Source: an uncultured Oscillospiraceae bacterium (lineage in GTDB: Bacteria > Bacillota > Clostridia > Oscillospirales > Oscillospiraceae). Taken from it: a DNA stretch of 64,000 nucleotides. Within the stretch, counting starts at the first letter, position 1. Each line of letters starts with the position of its first letter. This document shows, one piece after another, positions 1-8,303 of this stretch. Location: assembly GCA_934636865.1 (NCBI GenBank), contig CAKUBI010000004.1, positions 37,223 to 101,222 of the forward strand, in the 5' to 3' direction. The notes under the pieces were generated by a model that saw only the letters and a list, made by a program, of their open reading frames with translations, was not told the origin of the DNA and searched no databases. Position numbers and translations under genes: made by a program.

Positions 1-293
1 GCCTCGTTGTCGAGCAGCAGCGCCGCCATGCCGCGCCCGCTGAGCTCAAGCTGCACGCCCTTTTCATCGCACATGACCGCGCATTCGTCGATCACACCCG
101 CGAATTCGACCGCGCCGTCCTCTCTCGCCGTGAAGCGCACGGCCGAGCGCAGCGTCTCCGCCATCGCCGCCTCATAGGGGCAGCGCAGCGTGAAGCTGTC
201 GCACGGCACGCTCCCCGTGTAGGAAAGCTCCCATTTCAGCAGCACCGGCAGCTCAAACTGCGCGCCGCCGCACGTCGTGATATAGCCCTTCAT
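1..293 (-). CDS. Phage late-control gpD/XkdQ-like tail protein (partial, C-terminus off window)
   Basis: The first 97 codons read MKGYITTCGGAQFELPVLLK and continue to a GRGMAALLLDNEA segment at the window edge. A short protein that starts in this way and has a 'GRG..ALLLD' motif directly after a LysM protein is typical of the XkdQ/gpD baseplate-hub family of contractile tails. The start ATG shares one base with the stop of the LysM gene (TGATG), so the two are translationally coupled. Only the N-terminal part is visible, so the call rests largely on gene order. Confidence 0.6.
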   Translation of the reverse strand, partial: MKGYITTCGGAQFELPVLLKWELSYTGSVPCDSFTLRCPYEAAMAETLRSAVRFTAREDGAVEFAGVIDECAVMCDEKGVQLELSGRGMAALLLDNE

Positions 294-859
294 CACGGCA
301 GCGTCACCCGCTCTCCCACCGCGATCACATTCGGGTTGCGGATCTGCGGATTCGCCTTCAAAAGCGCCGCCAGCGTCACGCCGTGGGCGTAGGCGATGCC
401 CCAAAGCGTGTCGCCGCGCTTCACGGTATACACCGTGCGCGCCGCCGCGGCGGAGGACGCGCTCCCGCCGCCGCTTTCGCCGCTCACGCGGATGAGCGAC
501 GTGCTCAGCGGGCTCGTCTCCCAGAAGGCGAAGCGGTAGCGCACATAGTCCTCAAGCGGCTGCTGGGCAAGCTCGAGCGATACGAAGTACGCCTGCGCCG
601 CCTGCCACACCGGATGCACCAGCAGCCCCGCGCCGCCCTGATAAAAGACCGTCGCCAGCTTTTTGAACTCGCCGTAGGCGCCCCTCCCCGCAAACACGCC
701 CTCGCCCTCCATCACGCGATAGCTCATGCCGAGATCCTGCATCCCGTACCGCCCGAACGGCACCTTCGCCACCGCCACGTTCCGCCGGAACGAGATGGTG
801 TAGGTCTCCGGGTTGTGCGGCCACACATAGTCCTTGTATCGCATCGGTGCAAGGTTCAT
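293..859 (-). CDS. LysM-domain tail protein (XkdP-like)
   Basis: The 188-residue protein has an N-terminal region of about 130 residues typical of XkdP-like phage tail proteins. This is followed by a Gly/Ser/Ala linker and a C-terminal LysM domain (about residues 143-188) that starts YTVKRGDTLWGIA and ends VIAVGERVTLP. LysM binds peptidoglycan. In PBSX-like phages this protein lies between the tape measure and the gpD-like hub and helps form the tail tip. A GGGGACGGAG stretch precedes the ATG. It belongs to the minus-strand structural operon. Confidence 0.85.
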   Translation of the reverse strand: MNLAPMRYKDYVWPHNPETYTISFRRNVAVAKVPFGRYGMQDLGMSYRVMEGEGVFAGRGAYGEFKKLATVFYQGGAGLLVHPVWQAAQAYFVSLELAQQPLEDYVRYRFAFWETSPLSTSLIRVSGESGGGSASSAAAARTVYTVKRGDTLWGIAYAHGVTLAALLKANPQIRNPNVIAVGERVTLP

Positions 860-877
860 TTTTTCTCCGTCCCCTCT

Positions 878-1384
878 TCAGTAGAATAAAAAGCCGCCGT
901 CGTAGCGCCGCGCGTCGCGCTCCAGGCTCTGTGAGAACTCCTCTGTCTCCCGCAGCGCCCGCTCCCGCGGCAGAAGCGCGGCCCGCTCCGTCTTTGCCGC
1001 CATAGCAGCCGCGGCGGGTGCTTCTTTCCCCAGCTCCTGCCGGAGCCACACCGCCGCGCTTTCCCCGCTCTCTTCCGCGTACACCGGCGCAGCGGAAGCA
1101 GCCGTGCGCGCCGTCATGCCCACCGGCAGCGCACCGGCGCTCTCCGCCGCAGCAGACGCTTCCCTGCCCGTCAGTCTGCGCGCAAGGCGCGCCATCTCCG
1201 TCTCCGCGCGTTTCTCCGCCGCGTCATTTGCGTCTCCATCCGCCGCGTTTTCCGCAGCCGCGCCATCCTTTTCGCCGTCCGTCCGCTCCCCCGCGACGGA
1301 GCGCGACAGCTGCTTTTTCAGCCGCTCCTCCCGCTCGCGCCACAGCGCCGCGCCGCGCGTCAGGACCCATTCGACGTAATTCAA
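878..1384 (-). CDS. Short Ala/Glu/Arg-rich phage protein in the tape-measure position
   Basis: The 168-residue product is rich in Ala, Glu and Arg and predicted mostly helical, with a low-complexity middle and the C-terminus RRYDGGFLFY. I do not recognise a domain. It starts with TTG, overlapping the stop of the frameshifted chaperone ORF by 4 bases (TTGA). In contractile-tail operons this slot, after the chaperone and before the LysM gene, holds the long tape measure protein (commonly 600-1500 residues). Here it holds only this small protein. It could be a very short tape measure or a replacement protein; which one cannot be told from sequence alone. Confidence 0.7.
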   Translation of the reverse strand: MNYVEWVLTRGAALWREREERLKKQLSRSVAGERTDGEKDGAAAENAADGDANDAAEKRAETEMARLARRLTGREASAAAESAGALPVGMTARTAASAAPVYAEESGESAAVWLRQELGKEAPAAAAMAAKTERAALLPRERALRETEEFSQSLERDARRYDGGFLFY

Positions 1385-1716
1385 GCCCTTCTCCCCTCTT
1401 TCATGCGAAGATACCGCGCCATGTCAAAGCCTGCGTTGTCCCCGCCCGCCGTGTTGGCCAGCAGCTCTCCGCAGGCGCTGCACCGCGCCTCTTCCGCCCG
1501 CCTTCTGCACGCCGGGCACAGCCGTTCCAGCTCCTCCTCGCGGTCGAGCATCTCGTGCATCAGGCAGTAGAGGTAGTCCCCGTCCGTCATCCCGCGCACG
1601 CGCGCTTCGCTCGGCAGCGCCCCGGCATATCGGAGCACGCGCCATTTCAGCCGCTCATAGGGCGCGTGCTCCAGGCTTTTTTTAGCGCTTCCACCGTCTC
1701 GCGCCCATCCTCGCAC
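1381..1716 (-). CDS. Zinc-ribbon extension of the tail assembly chaperone (product of -1 frameshift)
   Basis: This ORF overlaps the end of the upstream chaperone gene by 70 bases in the -1 frame. A run of seven A on the minus strand (1683-1677), read as CTA AAA AAA in the zero frame, is a canonical A-AAA-AAA slippery heptamer. Slipping back one base joins residue 118 of the chaperone to SLEHAPYERLKWRV and the rest of this ORF, giving a fusion of about 216 residues. The extension has a four-cysteine zinc ribbon (CPACRR, then CSACG) near its C-terminus. The ORF has its own ATG at 1716 but no good ribosome site, which favours synthesis by frameshift, as in lambda gpG-T and many other tailed phages. 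Confidence 0.75.
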   Translation of the reverse strand: MRGWARDGGSAKKSLEHAPYERLKWRVLRYAGALPSEARVRGMTDGDYLYCLMHEMLDREEELERLCPACRRRAEEARCSACGELLANTAGGDNAGFDMARYLRMKEGRRA

Positions 1717-2030
1717 GAAGGGTTCTCCGCCCCGTCGAGCAGCGCATACTGCGCCACAAGCGCGTTGATCTCCCCGGCGCTCAGCGCGTTTTCCACACCC
1801 TCCGCCCGCTCATAAACCGCCTCGCCGCCCTTTACAATGCTCCGCTTCAAAAGCGCCGCGTTCGCGCGCAGCGCCCGCTCTTCCTCGTCCGCGCAGTCAA
1901 GCTGCCCGATCTCGCGCCGCAGCGCGAGCGTCTCCCGGGCCGACAGCAGCCGCAGCGCGCATCTCTCCCCGCCGATCTCCACGCTCATCTCCCGCTCCCG
2001 GCCAAGGAAGCGCAAAAGCTTTTCGTCCAT
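1647..2030 (-). CDS. Tail assembly chaperone (XkdN-like)
   Basis: The 127-residue zero-frame product starts MDEKLLRFLGREREM and is acidic and helical. It lies directly after the tail tube gene, where XkdN/gpG-type chaperones are found; these bind the tape measure and recruit tube subunits. Its ATG overlaps the tube stop by one base. The frameshift site near its end leads to a longer, zinc-ribbon-containing form. Family assignment is by position, size and the frameshift arrangement rather than by strong motif. Confidence 0.75.
   Translation of the reverse strand: MDEKLLRFLGREREMSVEIGGERCALRLLSARETLALRREIGQLDCADEEERALRANAALLKRSIVKGGEAVYERAEGVENALSAGEINALVAQYALLDGAENPSCEDGRETVEALKKAWSTRPMSG
1677..1683 (-). 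promoter_or_regulatory. Programmed -1 ribosomal frameshift heptamer (A AAA AAA)
   Basis: Seven consecutive A on the coding strand lie in phase as XXX-YYY relative to the chaperone reading frame, 30 bases before its zero-frame stop. The two frames overlap exactly across this site. Phage tail chaperones commonly use such a slip to make a short form and an extended form in a fixed ratio. Confidence 0.75.
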
Positions 2031-2419
2031 CAGTTTGCGATCTCCATGCGCCTGCGCGCAATGATCGTCACCTTCTCCGCCGCCGCGTCGCCCAGCTTGC
2101 CCGCTTCTTCAATGCTGCTCCAGCGGCACTGGGAATAAATGATGCGCTTGTCCGGCTTGCAGATCACGAGCGAAAAATCGTTCAGCTCGTAGAAGTTGAT
2201 GCCGTCTCCGATGGCCTCGTCCGTCGCGTACAGGCGGCTCAGCTCCAGCGTATATTTGTTCGCGCCCGCGATAGTCGCCACCGGCTCGCTCTCGCCGAAG
2301 GCCTCGATCTCGCGGCTCGTACGCGTCGCCTTCGTCGTGTAGCTCTGCACCACCGCCACCTTTTTGCCGTCCACCTCAAGGTAGATGTCGCTGCTCAGCG
2401 GTAAGATCGTATTCGCCAT
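2030..2419 (-). CDS. Phage tail tube protein (XkdM-like)
   Basis: The 129-residue protein starts MANTILPLSSDIYLEVDGKK and is beta-rich. It contains the SREIEAFGESEPVATIAG segment typical of PBSX XkdM-like tube proteins. It is encoded directly downstream of the sheath gene, as in all contractile tails. The start at 2419 is chosen because GGAGG-type bases (AGGAGGAGAAAA) precede this ATG. The tube forms the inner conduit of the tail. Confidence 0.85.
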   Translation of the reverse strand: MANTILPLSSDIYLEVDGKKVAVVQSYTTKATRTSREIEAFGESEPVATIAGANKYTLELSRLYATDEAIGDGINFYELNDFSLVICKPDKRIIYSQCRWSSIEEAGKLGDAAAEKVTIIARRRMEIAN

Positions 2420-2430
2420 TTTTCTCCTCC

Positions 2431-3504
2431 TCACACCGTGATGTGCGCCGTCAGATAGATGCGGTTCAGCCCGTGCGCCACCGTAAAGCTGAACTCCACC
2501 AGGCACACCGTCGCGTCGCTCTCGAGCGCCGATACCTTCACCTCGCCGTAGCCGTCCACGATCTCGCGGCTCTTCATCTCCTCAAGCTCGAGCACCACCT
2601 GCGAGCGGATCGCTCCGCGGCTCTGCGCGGTATTTTTGCTGCGGGCAAAGCGTGCGCGCAGCGCATTGCGGATCGTCGGGATCACCTCGTCCACGATGAG
2701 GATCGTCGTCAGCTCGCGCCACGTCGTGTCCGCCGCGCCGCCCGTGCTCGTTCTCGTCGTGATGCCGCGCACCGGCGAGCACACGCCGCCCACGCACTCA
2801 ATGGGCGTCACGCCGCCGCGCACCAGTTGGTCGATCTCGCTGTCGCTCAGCCGCTTGCTCACGCCGCCAAGCCCCGCAAGCGCCGCGCCGTTGATGGGAA
2901 CCGACGCATCCGAGCTCCCCGCGATCACGCCCGCGGCCGCCGCCGCCGCCAGCACCGCGCTCGCCTCCGTGCCGTCCTCCAGCGCCGCGTCCGGACCCAC
3001 CAGCACCATGCGCTCGCTGTTGATGCTCTTCGCGTGCTCCACCATCTGCGCCACCGTTTCCGCCGCGCCGCCCACGACCGCGATGCGCTCGCGCCTTGCG
3101 TTCGACGCGTTTTCCACGCTCGTTTTCAGGCTCTGGTGCACGCTCACCTCCGCACTGTCGCACACCACGATGCCCACGTCCTCTTCCTCGCTGAGCGCCG
3201 CGAACGCGCTCGCGTAATCCGCCGCGCCGCCCGCGGCCTTGCCCACGGCCGCCGCCTTCACCGCGCCCGCGCCGTTCAAAAAGAGCATCCTGAGCAGCGT
3301 GCTCATGCCCTGCGTGCCCGCCGCGTCCTCGCCGAACACGCTCCTGCCCTCCTCATAGGAGGTGATGAGCACCGCCTCGTTCGCCGTCCCCTTCGCCGCG
3401 ATTGCCGCCGCGCCGATGGTCTTTGCCGCCGCGCGTGCGCTCACCACGCTCGATGCGTCGCAGGACGAATACACGCCCGGCCGCTCATGGATCGTACTAT
3501 TCAC
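2431..3504 (-). CDS. Contractile tail sheath protein (XkdK-like)
   Basis: The 357-residue protein has the sheath N-terminus (ERPGVYSSCDASSVVSARA), a central region with GGVTPIECVGG, and the C-terminal 'FSFTVAHGLNRIYLTAHITV' strand that is typical of phage sheath subunits. The length fits the short, single-domain sheath class. The start is GTG at 3504, inside the upstream stop (GTGAATAG). Its presence shows that the particle had a contractile (myovirus-type) tail. It is followed by the tube gene after 11 bases. Confidence 0.9.
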   Translation of the reverse strand: MNSTIHERPGVYSSCDASSVVSARAAAKTIGAAAIAAKGTANEAVLITSYEEGRSVFGEDAAGTQGMSTLLRMLFLNGAGAVKAAAVGKAAGGAADYASAFAALSEEEDVGIVVCDSAEVSVHQSLKTSVENASNARRERIAVVGGAAETVAQMVEHAKSINSERMVLVGPDAALEDGTEASAVLAAAAAAGVIAGSSDASVPINGAALAGLGGVSKRLSDSEIDQLVRGGVTPIECVGGVCSPVRGITTRTSTGGAADTTWRELTTILIVDEVIPTIRNALRARFARSKNTAQSRGAIRSQVVLELEEMKSREIVDGYGEVKVSALESDATVCLVEFSFTVAHGLNRIYLTAHITV

Positions 3505-4006
3505 GTTCTTTCACCGTGCCTTTCAATACAAAATCGGTAAATACCGTCTCGTCCTCCGCCCGCTCGCAGAGGAAATATGCCGCGTAGCGCGCGCTCGCGC
3601 ACAGGCGGAACATGCCCGTTGCCTTGTCCCATTCCGCCGCGCCCCAGCGCAGCTCGCGCAGCCTGAGCCCCTCGGGCAGCGCCGCTGTCAGCGCCTGCGT
3701 CACCTTCTCCGCTTCTTCCCCGCAGCCGTCCGCGCTCAGCTCTCTCGGCGCGTAAACGTCCAGCGACAGCGTCAGCGTCATTCTCCGCCCGAAGGTCTCG
3801 CGCACCTCCTGCGTTTTCTCGTCCACCCGCCTGCCGAGGTATTCAGCTCCCCCGCCCGGCTCGATCACCGTCTCCCGCGCGCCCACCGCCGTCACAGCCC
3901 GCGCGCAGGTTCTGAACTTCTCTTCGCCGTACCGCTCCACCGCCGTGCCGCCCGCGGCGGCAATGGCCGCCATCACGGCTCTTTTCACCTGTCCTATCGC
4001 CGTCAT
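3497..4006 (-). CDS. Phage head-tail joining / tail terminator-type protein
   Basis: The 169-residue protein starts MTAIGQVKRAVMAAIAAAGG, has the mid-region RMTLTLSLDVYAPRE, and ends in a charged tail. The position just before the sheath fits the tail-completion/terminator protein (XkdJ-like or a DUF6838-type protein). The ATG at 4006 overlaps the upstream stop in an ATGA motif. Function is inferred from position; no catalytic motif is visible. Confidence 0.6.
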   Translation of the reverse strand: MTAIGQVKRAVMAAIAAAGGTAVERYGEEKFRTCARAVTAVGARETVIEPGGGAEYLGRRVDEKTQEVRETFGRRMTLTLSLDVYAPRELSADGCGEEAEKVTQALTAALPEGLRLRELRWGAAEWDKATGMFRLCASARYAAYFLCERAEDETVFTDFVLKGTVKERE

Positions 4007-4323
4007 GCCGTCGTCTCCTCCCGCAGGACCGCCCAGTAGTAAAGGATCTCCTCCCCCGCGCGCAGCGGTGCCGCCCGGCGCACGACGTACTGCTTCTCCC
4101 CGCAGATCACGCGCCCGCCCATCGCGACCTCCACATCCGCCGGACCCAGATACCGCCAGCACATCTCGTCCACCGCGCCCAGCGCCGTCACGGCAAACGG
4201 CTCCTCGCCGCTCTCTTTTCTGATCGGCTGGATAAAGGCCTTCGTCCGCACCGCGTCCTCTCCGCGCCGCACCTCAACGCTCGTGCCATAGCGTGCGAAC
4301 GCTTCTTTCAGCATCTCCTTCAT
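4003..4323 (-). CDS. Phage head closure / minor capsid protein
   Basis: The 106-residue protein starts MKEMLKEAFARYGTSVEVRR and contains KAFIQPIRKES and a CGEKQYVVRRA strand pattern. This resembles the small beta-barrel head closure proteins found between the adaptor and the tail terminator in siphoviruses and myoviruses. It overlaps both neighbours by 4 bases (ATGA). The assignment is from size, strand pattern and order. Confidence 0.6.
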   Translation of the reverse strand: MKEMLKEAFARYGTSVEVRRGEDAVRTKAFIQPIRKESGEEPFAVTALGAVDEMCWRYLGPADVEVAMGGRVICGEKQYVVRRAAPLRAGEEILYYWAVLREETTA

Positions 4324-4706
4324 CCCGCCACCCCGAAAAAGCAGAACGCGCCGTCCTCCGTATAGGGCCGCATCAGCACCCATGCCTGCGCGCGCAGCGC
4401 GTCGAGCCGTCTGCCGCTTTCGCCCGAGGAACGCTTCGTCACCGTCAGATCTCCTGCGCGCAGGGAGGAGGCCTCCTCCCCGCCCGCTCTCGCGCTCTCG
4501 AGCGCCGCCGCCGAGAGGAACGCCGCCGCGCAGGGGAACGCGTCCCCGCACGCCTTCTTGGATACGCCGTCCTTCAGCCGCCCCTCCAGCAGCGTCTCCT
4601 GCGTCCTGCACAGCATTTCGAGCAGCTCCTGCTCGCTCTCGTCCGCCTTCGTCAGCGCCTTGGCGAGCGTCAGGATCTTTTCCCCCATCGCGTCCATTTC
4701 CGCCAT
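4320..4706 (-). CDS. Phage head-tail connector (adaptor) protein
   Basis: The 128-residue product starts MAEMDAMGEKILTLAKALTK and is helical; it contains ACGDAFPCAAAFLSAAALES. It sits directly after the capsid gene, the usual place of the gp6/DUF3199-like adaptor that docks onto the portal. The ATG at 4706 has GGAGG 7 bases upstream. Only position and helical character support the call. Confidence 0.6.
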   Translation of the reverse strand: MAEMDAMGEKILTLAKALTKADESEQELLEMLCRTQETLLEGRLKDGVSKKACGDAFPCAAAFLSAAALESARAGGEEASSLRAGDLTVTKRSSGESGRRLDALRAQAWVLMRPYTEDGAFCFFGVAG

Positions 4707-4722
4707 TTCGCTGCCTCCGCTC

Positions 4723-5754
4723 TTACTGCAATTTGAGCACCTTCGAAGCCTCCTGATACGGCTTTGCAAAGCCCGAGATGCTCGTGATGGCCGCGCGCTC
4801 GAGCTGGCGGTCGATCAGCTTGTCATACTCCACCATCACCTCGCTGCCGCAGATGCGCTCGAGCGCATAGTTTTTGTCAAGGCCGATGATCGTGCCCGCG
4901 GGCATGGCGCTCGTGCGCAGGAGCTTCGCGCCCAGCGGCGTCGCCAGCGTGCCCGTGCCCTGGAAGTTGAGACCCGTCAGCGGGTTCTGGAATTCCGAGA
5001 GCTTGAGCATTTCGAGCATCATGTCATTGCCCATCAGCATCGTGTTCATCGTGTAGGGGTCAAACTGCGACCAGAAGCCCAGCAGCGCCTCGTAGCTCAG
5101 CGTCCCCTCCGTGCCGCCAATGCCGTCGTCGCCGATCGTATAGCTGTCGGCGGGGTTTCCGTTGCCGTCGCCGTTCATCAGCACGCCGATGGCGTCCTTC
5201 AAATGCATGCGTGCGATGTACGCGCCGATCTGGCGCAGCGTCACGGAAAAGAGGTCAAGGCGCTGGAAGCGGATAGCCTCGTAGGACGCCACCAGCATTC
5301 TGCCTCGCTTGTGGAGCTTGACGAGATTTTCCTGCGTGCGGATGCTCGTCGTCGGGATGCTCGCACCCTCCTCCACGCGCTTGAGCTCCTTGTCGTCGTC
5401 CGTCGGGACCGACGCGATGGAGCGGTAGTCCATGCCGTCAAAATTCGTCACTGTCGCCGTAATGTCAGGCAGGATGTCGCTCTCCATGCCCTGACGCACC
5501 ACGCGCGAGACGAACTCCGGAAACAGCACCGAGGACTCGCTCGTGTGGAAAAACTTTTCCACCATGTCGCTGCCTGCGCCCTTAACGTGGATGTCAAAGC
5601 GCTTGAGCTGGCGCTGGAAGGCGTCCAGCCCCTCGAGCGCCGTGCCCTTGTAGCTCTCGCTCGGGTCAAGGCTCTCGAGCACCTTCAAAAAGCTCTTGCC
5701 GCTTCTGCCGTACATGCCCTTTTCGAGCTTTACGTTTTCATACTGATAAGCCAT
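4723..5754 (-). CDS. Major capsid protein (HK97-fold, PBSX-like)
   Basis: The 343-residue protein lies between the decoration-type gene and the connector. It has the late segment 'DPYTMNTMLMGNDMMLEM' and a GLDKNYALERI...VMVEYDKLIDRQ ending characteristic of XkdG-like HK97-fold capsid proteins. An N-terminal part of about 100 residues precedes the core. It forms the icosahedral head. AGGAGG precedes the ATG. The gene is intact, so the head module is not visibly degraded. Confidence 0.85.
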   Translation of the reverse strand: MAYQYENVKLEKGMYGRSGKSFLKVLESLDPSESYKGTALEGLDAFQRQLKRFDIHVKGAGSDMVEKFFHTSESSVLFPEFVSRVVRQGMESDILPDITATVTNFDGMDYRSIASVPTDDDKELKRVEEGASIPTTSIRTQENLVKLHKRGRMLVASYEAIRFQRLDLFSVTLRQIGAYIARMHLKDAIGVLMNGDGNGNPADSYTIGDDGIGGTEGTLSYEALLGFWSQFDPYTMNTMLMGNDMMLEMLKLSEFQNPLTGLNFQGTGTLATPLGAKLLRTSAMPAGTIIGLDKNYALERICGSEVMVEYDKLIDRQLERAAITSISGFAKPYQEASKVLKLQ

Positions 5755-5767
5755 CGTTCTTTCCTCC

Positions 5768-6121
5768 TTAAAGCTTGATGACCGCGGTCTTTGCCGCGCT
5801 GTCCACGCTCACGATGAGATATTCTCTGCCCTTCGCCGCGTCCACGCTCACGCCGCCGTAGGCGTCGGCGCTCAGCTTGCCGTAGCCCACCGCCGGGGCG
5901 GTGTCGCCGCTGTAGCTCACCTCGGCAAGGCCGCCGAGCTGCACGCTGCACGCCTTTCTGTCGTGCGCCACCGCGCGCACCACGCCGCAGAAGCCGTCCT
6001 GCGCGCTGCACTTTGCCGCCGTACCGGCCGCGTCGGCCTTGACCACCATGCCCTCGCTCACGTTCGCGCCGCAGTGGAACGTCGCGCACCATTCGCCGAT
6101 ACCCTGATAAGAAATGCTCAT
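5768..6121 (-). CDS. Capsid decoration / DUF2190-like protein
   Basis: The 117-residue protein begins MSISYQGIGEWCATFHCGAN, with a 'VSEGMVVKADAAGTAAKCSA' segment and mostly short beta strands. Small beta-rich proteins encoded between the protease and the capsid often stabilise the head (DUF2190-like or gpD-like decoration). AAGGAGG lies before the start. The function is inferred from context. Confidence 0.6.
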   Translation of the reverse strand: MSISYQGIGEWCATFHCGANVSEGMVVKADAAGTAAKCSAQDGFCGVVRAVAHDRKACSVQLGGLAEVSYSGDTAPAVGYGKLSADAYGGVSVDAAKGREYLIVSVDSAAKTAVIKL

Positions 6122-6176
6122 GTAACTTCCTCCTTAAAATTCTTTTATTCCAAAAGCGCCTCCGCTTTTTGGTCCC

Positions 6177-7115
6177 TTACACGCAGAAGTCGCTCTCGTC
6201 CTCCGCTTTCTTTGCCCTTTCGCTGTAAGTGAGCTGCGTGCGCAGCCCCAGCCGCTTCGCCGCCTTCGCGCGGTAGAGCTTTTCCATCGCGCGCAGCTCG
6301 TCCTCGTCGAGCTTTTCGATCATCTTTTCAACGGTCCCACCGTCCGTCTCCTGCTCGCCGAGCAGCATCCAGCGCTTCACCTCGCTTCGCAGCGCGCTCA
6401 TGCAGCGCCTGCCCTGCTCGGCCTGCTTTTCAAGCGCTTCGAGCTCTTCAAGGTTCGCGCGCGACCCGCGCCGCTTCACAAGCATCTTGAGCGTGCCCGT
6501 CTCCCCGCCGCCGCAGCGCTTCAAAACGCCCGCCCTCGGCTGCGCCGGCACCGCCACAAAGCTCCACTCGTAGGCGTCCTGCGCCCCCACGAGCTCCGCG
6601 CAGCAGAGCTTTCCGCCGTAGCGCTCGCCCTTTCTGTGCGCGCACGCGCCCATCTCCTCGCCGCAGACGGAGCACCTGCAATGCGCCACGCTGCACCCGA
6701 CGCTCACCTCTTTTTTGATGCCGCCCTCGATCTCGCCGATCAGCCCGTCGTTCTCTCCGCCGCGCAGCATATAGGCGTAGCCCTTGAGATAGCAGCGCTT
6801 TTCCCCCGCAGAGCAAAGCCCCTCTTCCTCCACGACCTCCGTGCGGTAGATGCGCGCCGCCTGCCCTCTCGCCGTCCACTCGTGGTCAAAAATGCCGCTT
6901 TTCCCCACGAACAGCGCCGCAAGCTCCTCGAGCGTCGCGCGCGGAAAGCGCTCGCCGTCGCGGTCCACCTCGTTGTCGCACAGCCGCACGGCAAAGGTGT
7001 ACACCTCGTCCGCCTTGAGCTCCCGCTTGGCAAAGGCGTTGATCGCCGCAAGCTCCTCGTTCGTCACCATGCTGTTTTTGAGCCCCTGGCTCTCTTTTCT
7101 CACTTCCATGCTCAT
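6177..7115 (-). CDS. Phage prohead protease (XkdF-like) with C-terminal scaffold-like region
   Basis: The 312-residue protein has an N-terminal protease-like half. A conserved His lies in GIFDHEW (about residue 77) and a Ser in KKEVSVGCSV (about residue 137), the pattern of HK97/XkdF-type serine proteases. A four-cysteine cluster (CRCSVCG, then CAH) is inserted after the serine. The C-terminal third is charged and coiled, consistent with a scaffold delta-domain. It overlaps the portal stop by 4 bases. The protease processes capsid precursors during head maturation. Confidence 0.7.
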   Translation of the reverse strand: MSMEVRKESQGLKNSMVTNEELAAINAFAKRELKADEVYTFAVRLCDNEVDRDGERFPRATLEELAALFVGKSGIFDHEWTARGQAARIYRTEVVEEEGLCSAGEKRCYLKGYAYMLRGGENDGLIGEIEGGIKKEVSVGCSVAHCRCSVCGEEMGACAHRKGERYGGKLCCAELVGAQDAYEWSFVAVPAQPRAGVLKRCGGGETGTLKMLVKRRGSRANLEELEALEKQAEQGRRCMSALRSEVKRWMLLGEQETDGGTVEKMIEKLDEDELRAMEKLYRAKAAKRLGLRTQLTYSERAKKAEDESDFCV

Positions 7116-8278
7116 TTTCCCTCCGCTTTGTCGTTTTCCAGCTTGAGCTTTCGCGCCTGCTGCAAATAGAGCGCCGCCTTCGCTTCCTCCACCTCGTCCT
7201 GCAAATTGATATCCTCCCAGTCCACCTCAAACCGGCAGCCATAGCCGTGCATCCGCAGCCACAGCGCGCAGACGCGCCCCACCGCCGGCTCGAGCGTGCG
7301 CCGCAGCGCCGTGATCTCGCTTGTCAGCATATCCGCCTGCTGCGCGCTCATCCGCTCGGTGGACGACCAGCTCAGCCCCAGCATAAACGGCGGCAGCCCC
7401 GTTTTTGCCACCAGCTGCTCGAGGATCTGCCGCACCGGTGCCTCGCTGTCAAGGATCTGGCTGTCCGCGCCGATCGCCCGGATCGACACATCCCCCACCG
7501 ACACAAAGTCTCTCACGCTGCCGTCCCGGCTCTCCTGCATCGCCCGCGACCACTCTCCCGCGATCTGCTCGGCGCGCTCCTGCGCAAGCGCGCGGTCCAG
7601 CTCCTCGCCCTGCGGCTTATACGTCACCGCGAAGCGCACGTTGCCGCAGCGCTCCCAGTTTTTCCCCATCGCGTCGTAGATCTTGAGCAGCAGCCCCGTC
7701 AGATACGGCATCGAGCGCAGCATCGATACCCCGTAAGGATGTCCCGCCTCCGGCTCGCGCGTCGTAAAGAGCAGCAGGTCCTGATACGGCAGCGGCACGC
7801 TGCGCCCGCATTCGTCCCGCCCGCAGAGAGAAAAGTCCATCGGGCTTTCGCCCTCCTGCACCTCCACCTGCTCCACGTCGCCGCACAGCACCGCCGCGAT
7901 CTCGCGCCCCTCCGCGTCCGGCACGATCTCGCCCACCGCGCGCCCGCAGGTCAGAAGCGAGTCGAGGTAGCCGTCCAGAAACGCCTGGATGCCCCGCTGC
8001 CCTCTGCCCGCCGGCACCTCGCGCAGAAAGTGCGCAAGCGCACGCTCCGCCTCCGCGTCGCCGCAGCGCACCTTCACGCCGCCCGCCAGACGGATGAGCT
8101 TGCCGATGGCCGCGTCCACCACCGGCACCGCCTCGCGCACCGCGCGGTAAAGCGCCGTCTCCCCGTCGAGCAGCGGCACATAGCGTTCAAACATGCCGAA
8201 CGCGCTCCGCCCGCCCGATCGCAGCTGCACCGCCGCCTCGCCGCCCGTGCTTCTCTCCTTCTGAAAGCGTCTTTTCAT
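7112..8278 (-). CDS. Phage portal protein
   Basis: The 388-residue protein is a DUF935/SPP1-like portal. It has AIGKLIRLAGG near the N-terminus, a LLFTTREPEAGHPYGVSMLR region and the clip/stem-type segment GLPPFMLGLSWSSTERMSAQ. The last is a well-known portal signature (P-P-F-M-L-G, then ST-E). The start ATG at 8278 has AAGGAGAG upstream. The portal forms the dodecameric channel through which the terminase packages DNA. It lies between the large terminase and the protease, the usual order. Confidence 0.85.
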   Translation of the reverse strand: MKRRFQKERSTGGEAAVQLRSGGRSAFGMFERYVPLLDGETALYRAVREAVPVVDAAIGKLIRLAGGVKVRCGDAEAERALAHFLREVPAGRGQRGIQAFLDGYLDSLLTCGRAVGEIVPDAEGREIAAVLCGDVEQVEVQEGESPMDFSLCGRDECGRSVPLPYQDLLLFTTREPEAGHPYGVSMLRSMPYLTGLLLKIYDAMGKNWERCGNVRFAVTYKPQGEELDRALAQERAEQIAGEWSRAMQESRDGSVRDFVSVGDVSIRAIGADSQILDSEAPVRQILEQLVAKTGLPPFMLGLSWSSTERMSAQQADMLTSEITALRRTLEPAVGRVCALWLRMHGYGCRFEVDWEDINLQDEVEEAKAALYLQQARKLKLENDKAEGK

Positions 8279-8303
8279 CTTCGCCCTCTCCTTTTCGTTT
8301 TGT

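Noticed and set aside
2443..3540. A 365-codon plus-strand frame over the tail sheath gene
   Set aside because: Arg/His/Ala-rich shadow of the minus-strand sheath gene, with no recognised motif.
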